The notes below the pieces were generated by a model. The model was not told the DNA's origin. It saw nothing but the letters and a program-made list of their open reading frames with translations, and did not search any database. A stretch of 64,000 nucleotides of DNA, from NCBI GenBank assembly GCA_949358305.1, contig OX442316.1, forward strand, positions 8,310,001-8,374,000, written 5' to 3'. This document shows, in pieces, positions 20,046-33,746 of this stretch. The position numbers and the translations under genes were made by a program. Source of the DNA: Strigamia acuminata. Lineage: Eukaryota > Arthropoda > Chilopoda > Geophilomorpha > Linotaeniidae. The stretch's first letter is position 1. Each line of letters opens with the position of its first letter.

Positions 20046-21842
20046 TCAATCCCTGGCACATTTAATCATGACCTTCACTGCACCATCTCGAGCAGTTTTG
20101 GATACTTCAAAAGCTTCAATTGAATTTTCCAAATTAAAACAGTGAGTAATGAGTGGCATGACATCAACTTTGCCATTTGCTATCAATGCCAATGCAGTTG
20201 GATAGCTGAAATGAATGAATATTTTTTTTGCACTTGTAAATGAACCTGAATCAATTATATTTGTATTTTTCTCTGTCTTACCAATTGCAATAACGAAAAG
20301 TTCCAATAATATCGACTTCTTTCAGTGCTGCAGCCAATAGTGGCACATTAACATTCGGAGGACCAATACCGACCAAAACTAAACGTCCACCCTCCTTGGT
20401 TGCCTAATAAAAATACATTCTGAATGTATTCTGACAAACCTTTGACTAATGACGCAAATTTTCGTACCAAAATTCCCGTACGGATAGCACTTTCTGCACC
20501 TGTGCACTCAATCGTGACATCAGGTTTACCATCCATTATTTCTTCAACTCTGGCTACTATTTCACTTTGAGACATGGTGTTAGTAACATGTAATTTAAAA
20601 TCAGCACCTAATTCTTTAGCAAACTCTAATCGATGAGGATCTAAGTCAGTAATACAGCATTTATAAACGCCGGCTGCCTTAGCTACCATCATACATAAAA
20701 GTCCAATGGGCCCTCAAATAATAAATATTACAAAAATATTAATAAACTATAAATGTAATTCCAAACATAGTACCTGCGCCTAAAATCAATACACTTTCTC
20801 CGACTGTAACTTTCCCTCTTTTGCACGCACTTACGGCAACCGACAATGGCTCCATTAAAGCGCCTTCTTCGAACGATACATTGTCTGGTAATCTGACATT
20901 CAATTACGTATTTAACTTGAAACGATTGCATTATAATAAAATAGGTAACTGTAAATACTTGAAACAGTAATCTTCTGGGTGAGTGAAGTAACGAGTCAAT
21001 GTCCCATCAATCGGAGGCGTAGCTGCAAATTCCATTTTGGGACACAGATTGTATCGTCCAATTTTACAAAATTCACACATTCGGCAAGGAACACCGACTT
21101 CTAATGCAACGCGATCACCTGTTTCGTACAATATAATACAATGATGATCACTATTTTCTATAATACCGTAGTTTATTATTTACCTGGTTTCAAATTTTTC
21201 ACTTTGTTTCCAACTTTCTGAATAGTTCCGCTTGCTTCGTGTCCCAAGACAAGTGGATCAGTTACGATAAAATCTCCTATTCTCCCGTCAACCCAATAGT
21301 GAACATCACTCCCACATATTCCAACGCTGTTAATGGCAACCAAACAATCTACACAAAAAAAATAATGTAATATTATTTTCTAAATAAATAAACAAAAAAT
21401 AAATAAATAAATACCATGTTCTCCTATTTCTGGAATAGGACGCTGTTCCTATAATAAATAAATAAATAAAACCTTGATGACGTGTTTAGAGGTCATTCGA
21501 GGATATCACATATTCAATATCCGTGTGGAATAGGAATTTAATATAAGTAAAAAAATAAAACATTATACGATATGATTTCAAAAATGCAGAAGTTAATTGA
21601 AAAAGGAAATTACACGTGTGACTTTTTTTAAAAATAGCCACTATCTCCCTTCCTCTTCCCATCTCGTCATAAAAGCTGATTTGCGAATTTAAAACACATT
21701 TTAAAAGCAGCAGCTTAACAACTGATGCTTGAAATACTTATAACCACACTTGCTTTTACTAAATATTAGATATTACCAGTCTCAGGTCGTTGGGTTTATA
21801 GAGTACAAGACTCAGGTTGTCGTCGTATTCTGTATCGTCCAT
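20046..21842 (-). CDS. SORD: Sorbitol dehydrogenase-like enzyme (intact copy)
   Basis: Eight exons (21842-21777, 21448-21415, 21348-21184, 21118-20959, 20892-20774, 20712-20468, 20403-20282, 20205-20046) join in phase to 356 aa, the usual length for animal SORD. It oxidises polyols such as sorbitol to ketoses with NAD+ in the cytosol. Seen: [14 protein letters not shown] start, [11 protein letters not shown] (catalytic zinc Cys), LGHEASGT (His-Glu), structural Cys set [28 protein letters not shown], Rossmann ILGAGPIG with acidic ITDLD, and the conserved FRYCN. No odd residues noted. A broken paralogue lies just upstream in the same orientation. Confidence 0.9.
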
Positions 21843-22862
21843 TTCTCAAGGTTATACCAAATAGATAGACAGCTGCAAAGTCCCAGCACTTGTATAAATA
21901 CTTAGCGCAAGCTGATAAGCCGATACATTTTCCGGTACTGGGTTCTGATTGCATAGTTAATCTGTAGAATTATTTGAATGCACATTATGGCATATGTAAG
22001 AACATAAGAATGTAAATTGAGAAATTGATCAACTTGCAAGAATGAATCGTTAAAAAAGTTTTTGTATATAGTATATAGTTGTATATCTTGATATTATTTT
22101 GCATTTTATTTTTGCTTTTATATGCCTTTTGTAACAATTAAAAGACATCATGTTGTCAATTATCATATTACATTGCGTTTCAATTGGTTAAAGCAATTCA
22201 GATTCCAATCACGTGCACTTGGTTGAAAAGATACATGATGGCTGAGCAGTCACGTCCCTCACTCCCCCTGATCCCAGTCAATGGAATAATCCTTCTTCCT
22301 GGACCGAAAATGTCCAATACCGGTAGCAAAACTCATAAACCTGCTGCCAGGGATAAAATAACCTGGCTGTTATTGCCATCATTAATCTAGAAAACTGAGC
22401 AACGGATGACGAATCGAAATATACCACGAGTGCTATTTCGGTTCATCAAATCATTGATCAAATCGTTTATGCCCCTTTAGCAACGACAATGTCAAATTCA
22501 ATAATTAAACTTGTGACCACGTTGTGAAGAAAAAATATTTGACTTTAACTAATTACAATTTTTAATCATTTCCTTGGAGCCAGTTACAAACTGTTCATTT
22601 TTCCCATTAAATTTAGCTATAAAACTAAACTTAAATTATTTTTATTCAAAAATCTATTTATAATAGTACTGAAAATACTAAAAAAACAAACACCAATTTA
22701 ATTTACATTATCAACACGATTTTTTTTATCATTTTTCATTAAAGTCTGACTTCGGCTTCAAATTCAAATTTTTAGCGTCCACAGGATGCATGTTGGGAGG
22801 AGAGGTACTGTATATAATCTACCAAAACCCAATCTGAATTAACCAAGGTCTAATTGAAGGGC
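21843..22862. other. Intergenic between the two SORD-like copies
   Basis: Promoter side of the intact SORD-like gene and 3' flank of the broken one. AT-rich, with nothing recognisable. Confidence 0.4.
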
Positions 22863-24248
22863 CTAACCCCTGTCTAGTTTGCTACATTTAATCGTAACTT
22901 TCACAGCACCATCTTTAGCAGTTCTGGAGACTTCAAAAGCTTCATGGAATTGTTCCAACCTATAACGGTGAGTAATGAGTGGCATCACATTAATTTGGCC
23001 ACCTGATATTAATGCTAATGCAGTTGGATAACTGAAAATTAATTGGTTTCATTAGCAATTGAATTTTAATAAATTATTTTTTTTATTACCTGTTGGAATA
23101 GCGAAAAGTTCCAATAATATCCACTTCCTTCTGCGCTGCTTTCACTAATGGCACTCTGACTTCTACAGAACCAATGCCAACCAAAACTAAACGACCGCCA
23201 CCCTTGGTTGCCTAAAATAAATACATAAATATAAATATATAGGTATACATAATATGTAAATATATATGATCAGAACGGTTCATCAATGTCTCCAGCCTTT
23301 AGCAAAGATCCTAGATTTACAAAATTCCTCATAAAAATAACAAATCATCTTTGTTTCACCCAAGACCAAAGTCTGAGACATTGAGTTCTGTTTAATTATT
23401 ACCAAAATTCCTGTATAGATGGCATGTTCCGAACCTGAGCACTCAAACGTGACGGTAGGTTTATCATTCATCAGTTTTTCAACTTCCTGTGCTACATCAA
23501 TTTCCGCTGTATCTTCAGAAGTAAATAATATATAATCAGCACCGGATTCTTTAGCAGAAATTATTCGATCATTATCTCGGTCAACAACACAGCATTTAGA
23601 AACTCCTGTTGCTTTAGCTACCATCATACACAAAATTCCAATAGGTCCTCGAATTTAAAAAAAAAAAATTTAAACTATAAATTTTTTTAAATTGTAAACA
23701 GTTTATCAAGTACCTGAACCTAAAACCAATACGTTATCTCCGACTGCAACTTTCCCTCTTTTGCAAGCGTTTACCGCAACAGCAAATGGTTCCACTCGTT
23801 TCATGGCCCAAAACAAGTGGTTCAGTTACTATAAAATCCCCAATTCTCCCCTCCGTCCAATAGTGAACATCACTTCCACATATTCCTACTGAGTGGACGG
23901 CAATAAGACAATCTAAAGAACAAAATCATAAGAATATGTTCAAATTAATTGTGATAATTTTATGTCATCATAACAAAAAATAAATACCATATGCTCCTAC
24001 TTCCGGAATAGGACGTACTTCCTATATACAAATTTAAATACGTAAGAATAAGTTACAAATAAAATAAAAAAGAAATTATTCGAGACATGAATGAAGTGTA
24101 AACGCATTTAGAACTTAGGAAATAAGCAAATTAATCAAAATTATAGAACTTTTTCTGGATGGATCTTTACAGTACTTGATCTTACCAGTCTCATATCTTT
24201 TGGTTTGTAAAGTACCAGAGCCAAGTTGTTCTCATCAACAGCGTCCAT
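22863..24248 (-). pseudogene. Sorbitol dehydrogenase-like paralogue broken by an internal deletion
   Basis: The exon order matches the intact copy: [59 protein letters not shown], then ...[54 protein letters not shown], and a last exon ending KCSKLDRG. The end of exon 3, all of exon 4 (structural zinc cysteines) and the start of exon 5, with both introns, are missing. Exon 3 runs straight into exon 5 near 23786-23795. The fusion shifts the frame and gives TAA at 23734-23736. All other exons and splice sites look intact, so the loss is probably recent or polymorphic. Confidence 0.8.
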
Positions 24249-24608
24249 TTTTTAAAGTTTTTAACAAGTAGATAACAGCAAACATCTATTCGAGCTGTTT
24301 TAGATCTACAGATTAAAAATTAATTCAACAAATGCACTGAATTTCTCATATGCTTCAATCTTCAATTCCTAAGTCTACTATATTACAAAAGCATCTTGAT
24401 AATTCGCTAACATTAAAACAGTCGTTCAAAATTGTACAGATCCCTCTGTTAACACAAAATATTGTAACAGAACGAAGTTCTTGGATATGGATTCAAAAAA
24501 AATTTATTTATTTTAAATCGTCAAATTAAAAATTACAATTTTTGAACATTTTCTTAAATGTAGTTACAAACTGATTCCGTAAAGTAGTTAGTTGCTTTCT
24601 TTTCCCAC
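24249..24608. other. Spacer between broken SORD-like copy and THOC5
   Basis: AT-rich; the upstream side of the pseudogene and the 3' flank of THOC5. Nothing else seen. Confidence 0.4.
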
Positions 24609-27544
24609 TTAACGGTGCATAAAAAAACCAAACTTAGCAACATACTTGTATGGCTTACTGCGATCCCTACCACTAGAATTTAAAAAAAAATGAATATATT
24701 TATATTTATTTAGTTTGATTGTACTTACCTATGGGCTCTAACAAATATTTTCTCCTTTTGAAATTCAATAGGTCCTTCAAAAGCCGTATTTGTGGTGTTA
24801 GTTTCCAAATACACATCAAAATACATAAGTAATTGAAGAACTTGATGACTTAATGAGCAATTCGCTATCGCAGCATCGTCACTTTTGTAACAAAATACAT
24901 TTATTTCCCGTTCCATTACCTAAACAAATATATTTTTTTCAAATAAATAAAACCAGAAATATATAAAATTAAAACTAATTACCCGTAAAGCTTCATCATG
25001 AATATCGTTCTCCTGTTTCCAAGAAATATTAAGATTGAAAAACGCGGGTGTTGCCGGATAATCGGGGCTCACACTGATCTGAGCCCTCAATTTTGCCGAT
25101 CCTCTTTCAATTTGAGCAGAGAATAATATAAACCCTTTAGTCAATAAACCACATTCTACTAGTGCAGCACGTTCCTTGGCAGTCTAAAGTTGAAAAAAGT
25201 AATATTTGTAATTTAAAATTTAAAAAACGAGACTAACATTTCATACCATAAACTCTTCCCAAGTAATATTTTTGAAAAACACAAGTCGGGAGCTAACTTT
25301 GGATGGAAAATGATCGCTGATCGGAGACGAAGGAACGATTCCCTTTGCTTTAAATAACAAATGTTATTCATTACAAAAATTCATCTTTATTTATGTTATA
25401 CTTACATAGGGAGTAAACCTGCTGTTGAAGACACAATCGAGTCTCTACCCTCGCGCGAACGGCAGATATTGTTTGTGCAATGTAATTAGCACTTATCTTT
25501 TGATCGCAAGAAACTGGGGTGTGGAGACTAATATCTTGTTCATCTGAATCCAACGAAAATTCTAAACCAGCTAAGGTCTGAACCCACCGGTACGGTCGTC
25601 CTAATTCATCGATGTAATGTTGGAATTCTTTCATTCTAAATTCAAAATAATTGTAAAATATATATCAAAACAATAATGGAATTACTCACCCTAATTTGTT
25701 TAATTGATAATGATTAGCTGGATTGGGGGTTTGGTCGCCCCAATCGTTCGTGAAGAGACACGACAATAATGTATCCAGTGACAAAATATCACTACAAAAA
25801 TAAAAATAATTCTTAGGAACTAATTCAAAATGTATTAAAACAATAAACATTTGGTTAAAGACCTGCTAACTGACAGTGAGTCTGGGGACTGGAGTTCACA
25901 GGTTACTGTTGTTATATGAAGAACCATTAAATAATGAAAATGCAGAATGATTGATGCATTTCCTTTGCATTTGATTGTAAGAACAACGGACAAAGGATGT
26001 TTTCGAAGCAAATTTCTTCGACTGTTTGAAATGCGGTCAACCGTTCGACGACGATGTCTTTTCTGCATATTAAAAAAAAAACCATTTATATTAATGAAAA
26101 GCAATTTAGTAAATAGACAAAACCAATACATTAGTAGCAGATTCTTCAGCATCCGAATCATTACTGTCATCGTCTGATAAAAAGTAAATATAATTATAAT
26201 TTATACATATGTTATACGAATACGAATACAAATACCTTTATCGATTCCAGTCTCTCTAAGTGAATGTGCCTCATCAAGATCGCCTTCAATCGAAATGGAT
26301 AAATCTTTATCTAAAAAAATATATACTGACTTAATAAGATTTTATACAATTTAGAAAAATAACTGTTTACCACAAGCTTCGTGGTATGCAGTAGCTTGCG
26401 TATGCAAAATAAAAAGCGGTTTTGGTAGTAAACGGGCAGTTTTATTCTCTTGCCGTTTAGCATTTAAAGGCATGTCTAGATATTCTTGCAGTGGTTTAGT
26501 AGCCTGTAAAATGGTTGTTAATCTAGGTGCTAACTCGTCTAAGTTTTCAAGTTTCGTCTTGATTTCTGAAATTATTTTCTCTTTCAGCAGATTGGCTTGT
26601 TTACATTTCTCAGCAAGCCTGTCGAGTTAAGCAAAAAAATTAATTAAAATGATGAAAAGTTTGAATTTGCTAAGAGTGGAAACGTGTTTACTGTTGTCGT
26701 TGTTCTAATTCCCAGTGCAAACGTCCAAGCATGAGTTGATGTTTATCGTTTTTGGTGATTTCACTTTTGGTAATGTGTGCCGGCGCTTCATTGTAAAATT
26801 CTTCAACCGGCACAAGCTCAATTTCTTCATCTTTAGACCTAATAACATTAAATTAAATTTTAGTAATTACATTAATTTTCGACAATCACTTACTTAAATT
26901 CAACACATTTGTCAACTTCTTTCTTAAGATGAAGACTTTCGTATAAAAGATTCTGTAATTGAAGCTGAAAACTATCGACTCGGGATTTTGCCTAAAAATG
27001 TAATAAAGTATTCAACAATATACAGTATAAATAAAAACACGCAAAATACAAACCTCATTAGTTGCATCTCTGCATATTTTACTTCGTAATTTTTCAAATC
27101 GATTTAGTGTTTTTAGAGATATAAACAAAAGGCACGCTTGTATTCGTTTTTCTTCTATTTCCACCTGAGGCTGAAATTATACAAACAAATTAAATTCAAT
27201 TAAGAAATTGAATTGAATGGAAAACGTCAAAACGTACCCTTTTTTTAATTTTCAGATCCAGTAATTCCTTCATTGCAATTTTAATCTCGCTGCATGTTTG
27301 TTTATAAAGCAGCGAATCATTAAGTGGATCATGTTTCTCTGCAACTTCTTCTTCGTGAAGCCAAATATCCTACGGAAACAAATTCTAATAACACAACACA
27401 ACACAACTTATCTCACATAAATTGTTGTTTTCTTAAACTTACCGGAGGAATTCGATTAATCACCGCGCGATTACCTGCTGTGGGATCTTCTTTCCCGGTA
27501 ATGGGATCTCGTCGTTGTCGTTTCTTTGCTGGCATTTCTTTCAT
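24609..27544 (-). CDS. THOC5: THO complex subunit 5
   Basis: Fifteen short exons join in phase to 677 aa (human THOC5 is about 683). Exons: 27544-27443, 27369-27238, 27170-27054, 26991-26894, 26838-26692, 26618-26371, 26310-26236, 26173-26130, 26062-25863, 25791-25690, 25635-25419, 25342-25247, 25183-24983, 24919-24729, 24672-24609. Family landmarks: [10 protein letters not shown] and LKTLNR early, the coiled-coil [33 protein letters not shown], a basic acidic-flanked linker, [52 protein letters not shown], and a terminal FGFFMHR. A basic stretch (KKRQRR) near residue 6 may be a nuclear signal. It acts in TREX, coupling transcription to mRNA export. Confidence 0.93.
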
Positions 27545-27829
27545 TTCTTAGCCGGACAAAAATGTAATCAGTGTGTCGATAAACTTGACGTCGAGGTGTA
27601 TACAAGCAGGATAAAACAGCGGGTAACACCAGAAAGAAGCGGAAGAGTAAAGAACCGATCTGCCACCTATGCGGATTCCACCAATACTAAGATTTGTAAA
27701 AACGCTGCAGCACACGAAACCTCATATTAGCAGACAACAAATCATACATTCCATTCGATTATTACATTAAACAATTTAAAGAAATAAAATTTAAAATTTA
27801 AAAAAAAATTTAAAAAAAAAACCAATTTC

Positions 27830-28489
27830 TCATTCAGTATCTTTATTCCCCGACTTCGCTTCGAGGGATTTCACAATCGGTTTCGCGTTGATCTTCTTCA
27901 ATCGATTGCGGAAATGGGGCATCATTTCCTAAAACCAAAAATCCGACAATTTAAACAAAATAAAATAAAATTTACAATTTAATTCAGAACTTCATGGCAA
28001 GGCGCCTAAAATAGCAACAAAAAAGTACCATATTAAAAACTTCCAGATATAAAATGCATGACGTAATGGCGTTTGAGGTCTGAATAATTGACATACTGGT
28101 AAGTGTTGTGACCAAATGATATTTTATTTAAATAAAAATTTCTCCTGAAAAAACTGAAATATTTTTTTTTCTACCTCGGGTATCTTTAAAAGGGGCAGCA
28201 GAATGTATTAGAAAATATGAAATATATCCACAGAATACGATATCAACAGGAACTTTGACATACAGTATAGTTTTTACTTTGAAAAAGCGACCTCTTGGAG
28301 GCCTACCGGTACATTCGCTACCAACTAAACGACCTCGAATTGCGTAAAAAGTCTATTTATTATTTTCAAATCATAAAAGAAGTAAATAAATATATTTTTA
28401 CATCACTCGCTTATATACCGTAGTGTTGCGGTTATTGCTCCTTCGCCTCGGATCAGTCTAATGGACTCATCCTTTTCAACTTTCTTCAT
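27830..28489 (-). CDS. Small 69-aa basic protein, unknown function
   Basis: Three exons (28489-28419, 28317-28278, 27928-27830) with GT..AG introns join in phase to 69 residues beginning MKKVEKDESIRLIRGEGAIT. The middle reads RECTGRPPRGRFFKEMM, followed by a basic segment (HFRNRLKKINAK). No signal peptide or membrane segment. A minimal upstream ATG ends at once (AAA AAA AAA TGA). I do not recognise the family. The model rests on splice sites and phase; the middle exon is only 40 nt and its acceptor is weak. It shares a 360-bp divergent upstream region with the aminopeptidase gene. Confidence 0.45.
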
Positions 28490-28849
28490 TTTTTTTTCAT
28501 TTGTCCTTCAATACAAAATATTTTCAAATTGAAATAGCAACAATATAACAAAGTTCAAACCTTGTGTTAGACTGACATTTTGAGTTAGTTATCAATCACC
28601 ATTTGCTTCCGGTAGCCAACTCGGAGCAGTTTTCAAGTGCCTCCAGTGAAATGCAATTTGCAATATTGATGCGCGCGTTAATTCCTCAAGGGAAATCGTG
28701 GGCGGATGCAGCTTCCTTTTCTTGCTGTTTGCATTGTGTCAGCTTGATTGAATTTTATGGTGCATATACAAGTGACGTTCTGCATCAGCACGTGTTAGGT
28801 CACGTGTATGTATCAAATTTTCTACCTAGTATAGTACAGCTTCATTGAG
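28490..28849. promoter_or_regulatory. Divergent upstream region, small protein / aminopeptidase
   Basis: 360 bp between two head-to-head coding starts, less AT-rich than most spacers here. A shared promoter is inferred; no specific site was identified. Confidence 0.35.
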
Positions 28850-31800
28850 ATGACTGCCACTTCCACTTACAATTCGATGAATATGGAATGCGAAAACAAG
28901 AGTAAGCGTGGTGTGTTAGTGCGAAAGCGCACGTTTTTATGTGGAGGAATTTTTGTCATCGCGGGTCTTGTCATCGTTGCTCTTCTCGCTCACTACATGA
29001 CCCTCAGTAAATGCAGTCGTTCAAGCAGCAGCGAAGAAGGTTCCGTAACGACCCCGGACTCAGATGTGCCGATGCCGACAGTGGACCTTCGTTTGCCCGG
29101 AAATCTCCGTCCACATCATTATGAACTCCGCTTGCAACCGTTCTTAGATAACTTTACATTTTCGGGATATGTTAATATTCACATTGAATGTTTAGAAGAT
29201 ACAGATATAATCACACTCCACGCTAATAACCTCACACTTCTTAATGAATCAATTCAGTTGTCGTCTTTTGACGGTAAAAATCGTGAAGTTACATCGTATG
29301 ATTACGATTTAGAACGTCAATTTCTTATCTTTAATTTAAATGACACACTTCATGCTTCAAATATCTACAATATAAGTTTACGGTTTGACGGAGTTCTTGG
29401 TGATAATCTCGTCGGTTTCTATCGCAGTAAATATGATAAAGACAGGTACGGTAAGATAATAATTTAAGTTATTCAGTTCAATAATTATTGCATCACTAGC
29501 ATAATAACCTTTCCTGATATTCCTGATGTTAACTTGTTTCTACATCCGTTTATTTTGTCGATTTTTTTTATTTTTTTTTTTAAATAGAATAGTAAGCTTA
29601 CCACTTGGTAGAGGATGTCAGATAAAAATATTTCCGTGCTCTATTAAGTTTAAAAAATTAATTTGTGGGGTTCTAAATACGGGACTGACTTGTGAATGTG
29701 AAAGTGATTGATGTATTGCCGGAAGAGAAAATTGTTCGATAGTGAAGAAAAACATTATCATAAATTTCAATTTAAAAATAAGTCTAATGAATTAAAAAAT
29801 TGAAATTCAATGGTAATTATTTAATAACATTTCCGTGCCATTTTGGGGCAAAACGTTTCTGTACTCGTAATTTAAAAAAAGTAAAAAATCAATAAAATGC
29901 TTTCAGGGGTTTCCTAACCAGGATAAGAGATCTCATTTGCCTTTTGTCTTTTGTGATTGATGTACATAAAAGACTGAAAATTAAAAATGAATAATCACTG
30001 CATGAAAAATTCATACAGCAAAAAGTTTAAATTCCATTAGAAAATATAACAATAATTTACCGAGAAAAAAAAATTTAAAAAGTAGGGCCACTTTTTTAAT
30101 GCAAATAAAAAAGCAATAACATAGTATTACGAAAGAATATAAAAACTAAAATAGGTTTTTTTTATTACCAGTTGGATGGCAACTACACAATTTGAACCAA
30201 CTGATGCCCGTCGCGCATTTCCTTGTTTTGATGAACCTGGAATGAAAGCCCGCTTCACTGTTAGTTTGGTTCGTCTGAAAGGACACATTTCCATATCTAA
30301 CATGCCACTTAACTTTAATATTGATGATGAAACGTAAGAGAAATGTTTTGGTGCAGTAATAATCTAATTTTTCTTCAGTAGATGAAACTCTTGCACTTAT
30401 TTGTATTGTGCTGCCCCCGAGCTTTACTGCTATGCAGTTTTTATTTTAACGGCTCTAATTAAAAAAATCCATTTACTTAGTAATGATAATTGGGAAATTG
30501 ATGAATACCTGACAACCCCAAATATGTCCACGTATCTATTGGCGTTTATCGTAACAAATTTTTCTTATGAATATAAAAAATCACTTGGCGGCGTCGAAGT
30601 AAGAAAATTGCAATGTACCTTACGTAATTTTTTACTATTGTACGGTACTGTTTTCAGTTTCGAGTTTATTCAAGACATGCAGCTAAAGAGCAAACTAATT
30701 TTGCTGTTGAAACTGGACCAGTTGTATTAGATTTCTTTGATGAGTTTTTTAATATTCCGTATCCTCTTCCTAAACAAGGTAAATAATCTTTGCTTTGTTT
30801 TTGATTGCAATTTTTAATTGCAATTTATTTATACATTTCAATAGATATGATTGCAATACCCGATTTTGGTTCTGGTGCAATGGAAAACTGGGGACTTATC
30901 ACTTACAGGGAATCAGCGCTTCTTTATGATCCAAAACTTTCATCAATGCAAAATAAAGAAAGTATTGCTATCACTATAGCTCACGAATTAGCACATCAAG
31001 TATGTAGCATAAGATTTGGTGAATTAATTGTCGCAGTAAAGTTATCTGACTGTTTTATTAGTGGTTTGGAAACTTGGTTACACCTGCTTGGTGGGACGAT
31101 CTATGGTTAAATGAAGGCTTTGCGACATACATGGAAAATGTGGCTGTAGATCACCTTTTTAAAAAATGGAAAACCGTAAAAAAATTTAGAATTTACCGGT
31201 ATTTTATTTATTCACACTTTTTTAAAATTATTTTTTAATTTTCTAGATGGAACGATCTTCATCGACATTGCATTGGGTATTAGAAGAGGATTCATTAAAG
31301 TCGTCACACGCAATATCAGTAACTGTAGAAAATCCTGACCAAATTAATGAAATGTTTGATTCGATTTCATACAGCAAAGGGGCTGCAATTATTAGAATGA
31401 TGGTTAATTTTTTAGGAAATCCTGTATTTAGAGAAGGGTTAAAGGTGAGTGAAATTTCTGACAAACGATGTTTGTTCTTATACTATTTTTTTTAAAAAAG
31501 ACTTATTTTGAAGAAATAAAATATAAAAATGCTGTGCAAGATGACCTTTGGAGACATATGACACAGGTGCTAACAATTTTATTACAAAAATATAAAGATT
31601 AAAAATTCTTGACATTTAAAATAAACTTTTGTTTATTTTAGGCAGCAACAAAAACACATCATGGAATCAATGTTAAAGAAATAATGGATACTTGGACGAT
31701 GCAAACTGGTTACCCAGTAGTGACTGTTTCGAGAAATAGCCACGAACAAACTGCAATTGTCACTCAGCGAATATTCCACCTCATGCCAGACGACGACGAT

Positions 31801-33746
31801 GATAATGATGACAACAAGTAAAGCAAAACATTTATTGGTTTTCACGCTTTAAGAATACCGTTTCTTTTAGCTCTACCCAATGGGAAATCCCATTAACGTT
31901 CACATCGCAAGCAAACCCAGACTTTGAAAATACGCTGCCTCAGAAATGGATGCACAAATTAACTTCGGGTAGAAGAGGAGACGTGACTTAGGTTAATGAG
32001 CCCAACATGAAAAAATTAATGAATGGGTTATTTACTTTTTTGATCTCAGAGAAGAGCGTCACTTTCACATGGAACGATGGTGTCCCACCAGCAGATAAGT
32101 GGATTCTTTTTAACGTGCAACAAACTGGCTATTATCGAGTCAATTATCAAAATGAGAATTGGGTCATGCTTACAAAACAGCTCGTTGAGAATCACACAGT
32201 AAGCAAAAAATACAGATAATCACAATACATAATAATTATTGCCAATAGATTCTAATAGCATTTAATAGGCCAATTTTATTAATTCTGTATATAATAAGTT
32301 GGGAATTGTAATTTGCGAATGGTGCGATGCAAATCATTCATTTTTATGTGTTTTAAATTGATTTAATAGGCAATTCATGTCTTAAACCGAGCTCAACTGA
32401 TTGATGATGTTTTTAATTTAGCAAGGTAAAAAAATTGTAGACTTTTAATTTGATAAACCTAACGGTTTTTTCTTTTTAATTATTAAAACAAAAGAGCTGG
32501 GGAAATTGATTACGAAATAGCTTTAAATCTTTCTCGATATTTGGTACGGGAAACCGAGCTAGTACCCTGGAATGCTGCAAAAAATTGCTTTAGCTACCTC
32601 GATGCAATGTTGAGCAGAACTGACGTTTATGGCTTGTGGATGGTAACTATAGAATAAAATTGTGTTAAAGAATAGAATAATTTCGTAAATTTTATGTTTT
32701 AGAGGTATAATGCCAAGTTAGTGGAACATCATTATAAGTCAACTGGCTTCAAACATTTTCCAAATGACGATGACAACTATATAAATCTGTAAGATCACAC
32801 TTCATTTTTTATTCAATTTCTTTTTTAATTTTTTTATTCCTTTTTTTAAAGACTAAAACAGACACTTTTTGTGTCTCAAGCTTGCAATTTAAACCTTGAA
32901 GATTGTATTACAACAAGTATTTCGCTTTATAGTAACTGGATAGCAAATATTTCAAGGTATATAAAAAGTAGAATGAAGTGAATAAAAATATAATTAATGT
33001 TGTTTTTTTGCTAGTCTTTCGCCTAGTCTGAGAAGCACGGTATTGTGTAAAACGATTGAGAAAGGTAGCATTAAAGAATGGAACAGTATTTGGGATAAGT
33101 ACACGAACTCCAATGTGGGAGCTGAGAAGGGTTCTTTTCTTCGTGCACTTACATGTACTACGGAACCTTGGATTCTATCTAAGTATGCATTTATCGCAAT
33201 TTCGCCGCTATTTATTTATTTTTTACATTTTTGTTTTAGAATGCTGAATATGATAATGGTTCCAGGGGGTCCAATTCGCCTCCAAGATGCTCCCATAGTT
33301 GCATCTGGAATAGGCGCAAATAAAATGGGTCGTTTTATTTTATTTAACTTTGTGCGGAATAAAATAGCAGAATTAAATGCATTGTAAGAATTTTTGAAAT
33401 TATTTTGTCTACATAAATATTTCTATTTAAATTTTTGCATTTTAGTTTCGCAGGAGCGCGCATATTGCCAAGTATTGTAACTTCTGCCATGTATCATTTA
33501 AATACACCATTTGAATTAAGTCAGGTAAAATATTAAACGGTAAATAAATTAAGGAAAATAGTTGTTGAAACATTTTGTAAATTGCAGCTGAAAGAATTTG
33601 TTGCTACTCACTCCGCTTTATTGACATCTGCAGAAAGAGCCATGTCTCAATTAATTGAGGAAACAGAAGCCAACGTAGCATGGATGAATCGAAATTATGA
33701 AGAAATCAAAACATGGTTGGAAGATGAAGTCGAAGATTATAAATAG
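28850..33746 (+). CDS. Membrane alanyl aminopeptidase (M1, aminopeptidase N-like)
   Basis: Nineteen exons join in phase to 965 aa: 28850-29445, 30172-30333, 30481-30598, 30658-30778, 30845-30999, 31062-31175, 31247-31444, 31501-31566, 31642-31817, 31871-31968, 32050-32198, 32370-32425, 32495-32642, 32703-32788, 32852-32956, 33015-33182, 33240-33383, 33446-33524, 33588-33746. Type II topology: basic cytosolic head, TM at about 31-50, Ser stem. M1 marks: [16 protein letters not shown], exopeptidase motif GAMENWG, zinc site HELAHQ then 18 residues to Glu in WLNEGFATY; the HExxH helix is split by the intron after HELAHQ. An acidic DDDDDNDD loop sits near residue 560. The C-terminal ERAP1-like domain ends EDYK with no GPI tail. 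It trims N-terminal residues of extracellular peptides. An in-frame TAG at 31989 lies inside an intron and is not a defect. Confidence 0.93.

Noticed and set aside
31969-32049. Apparent nonsense codon (TAG at 31989) in the aminopeptidase
   Set aside because: The stop lies inside a GT..AG intron; splicing it restores phase and the conserved sequence [13 protein letters not shown].
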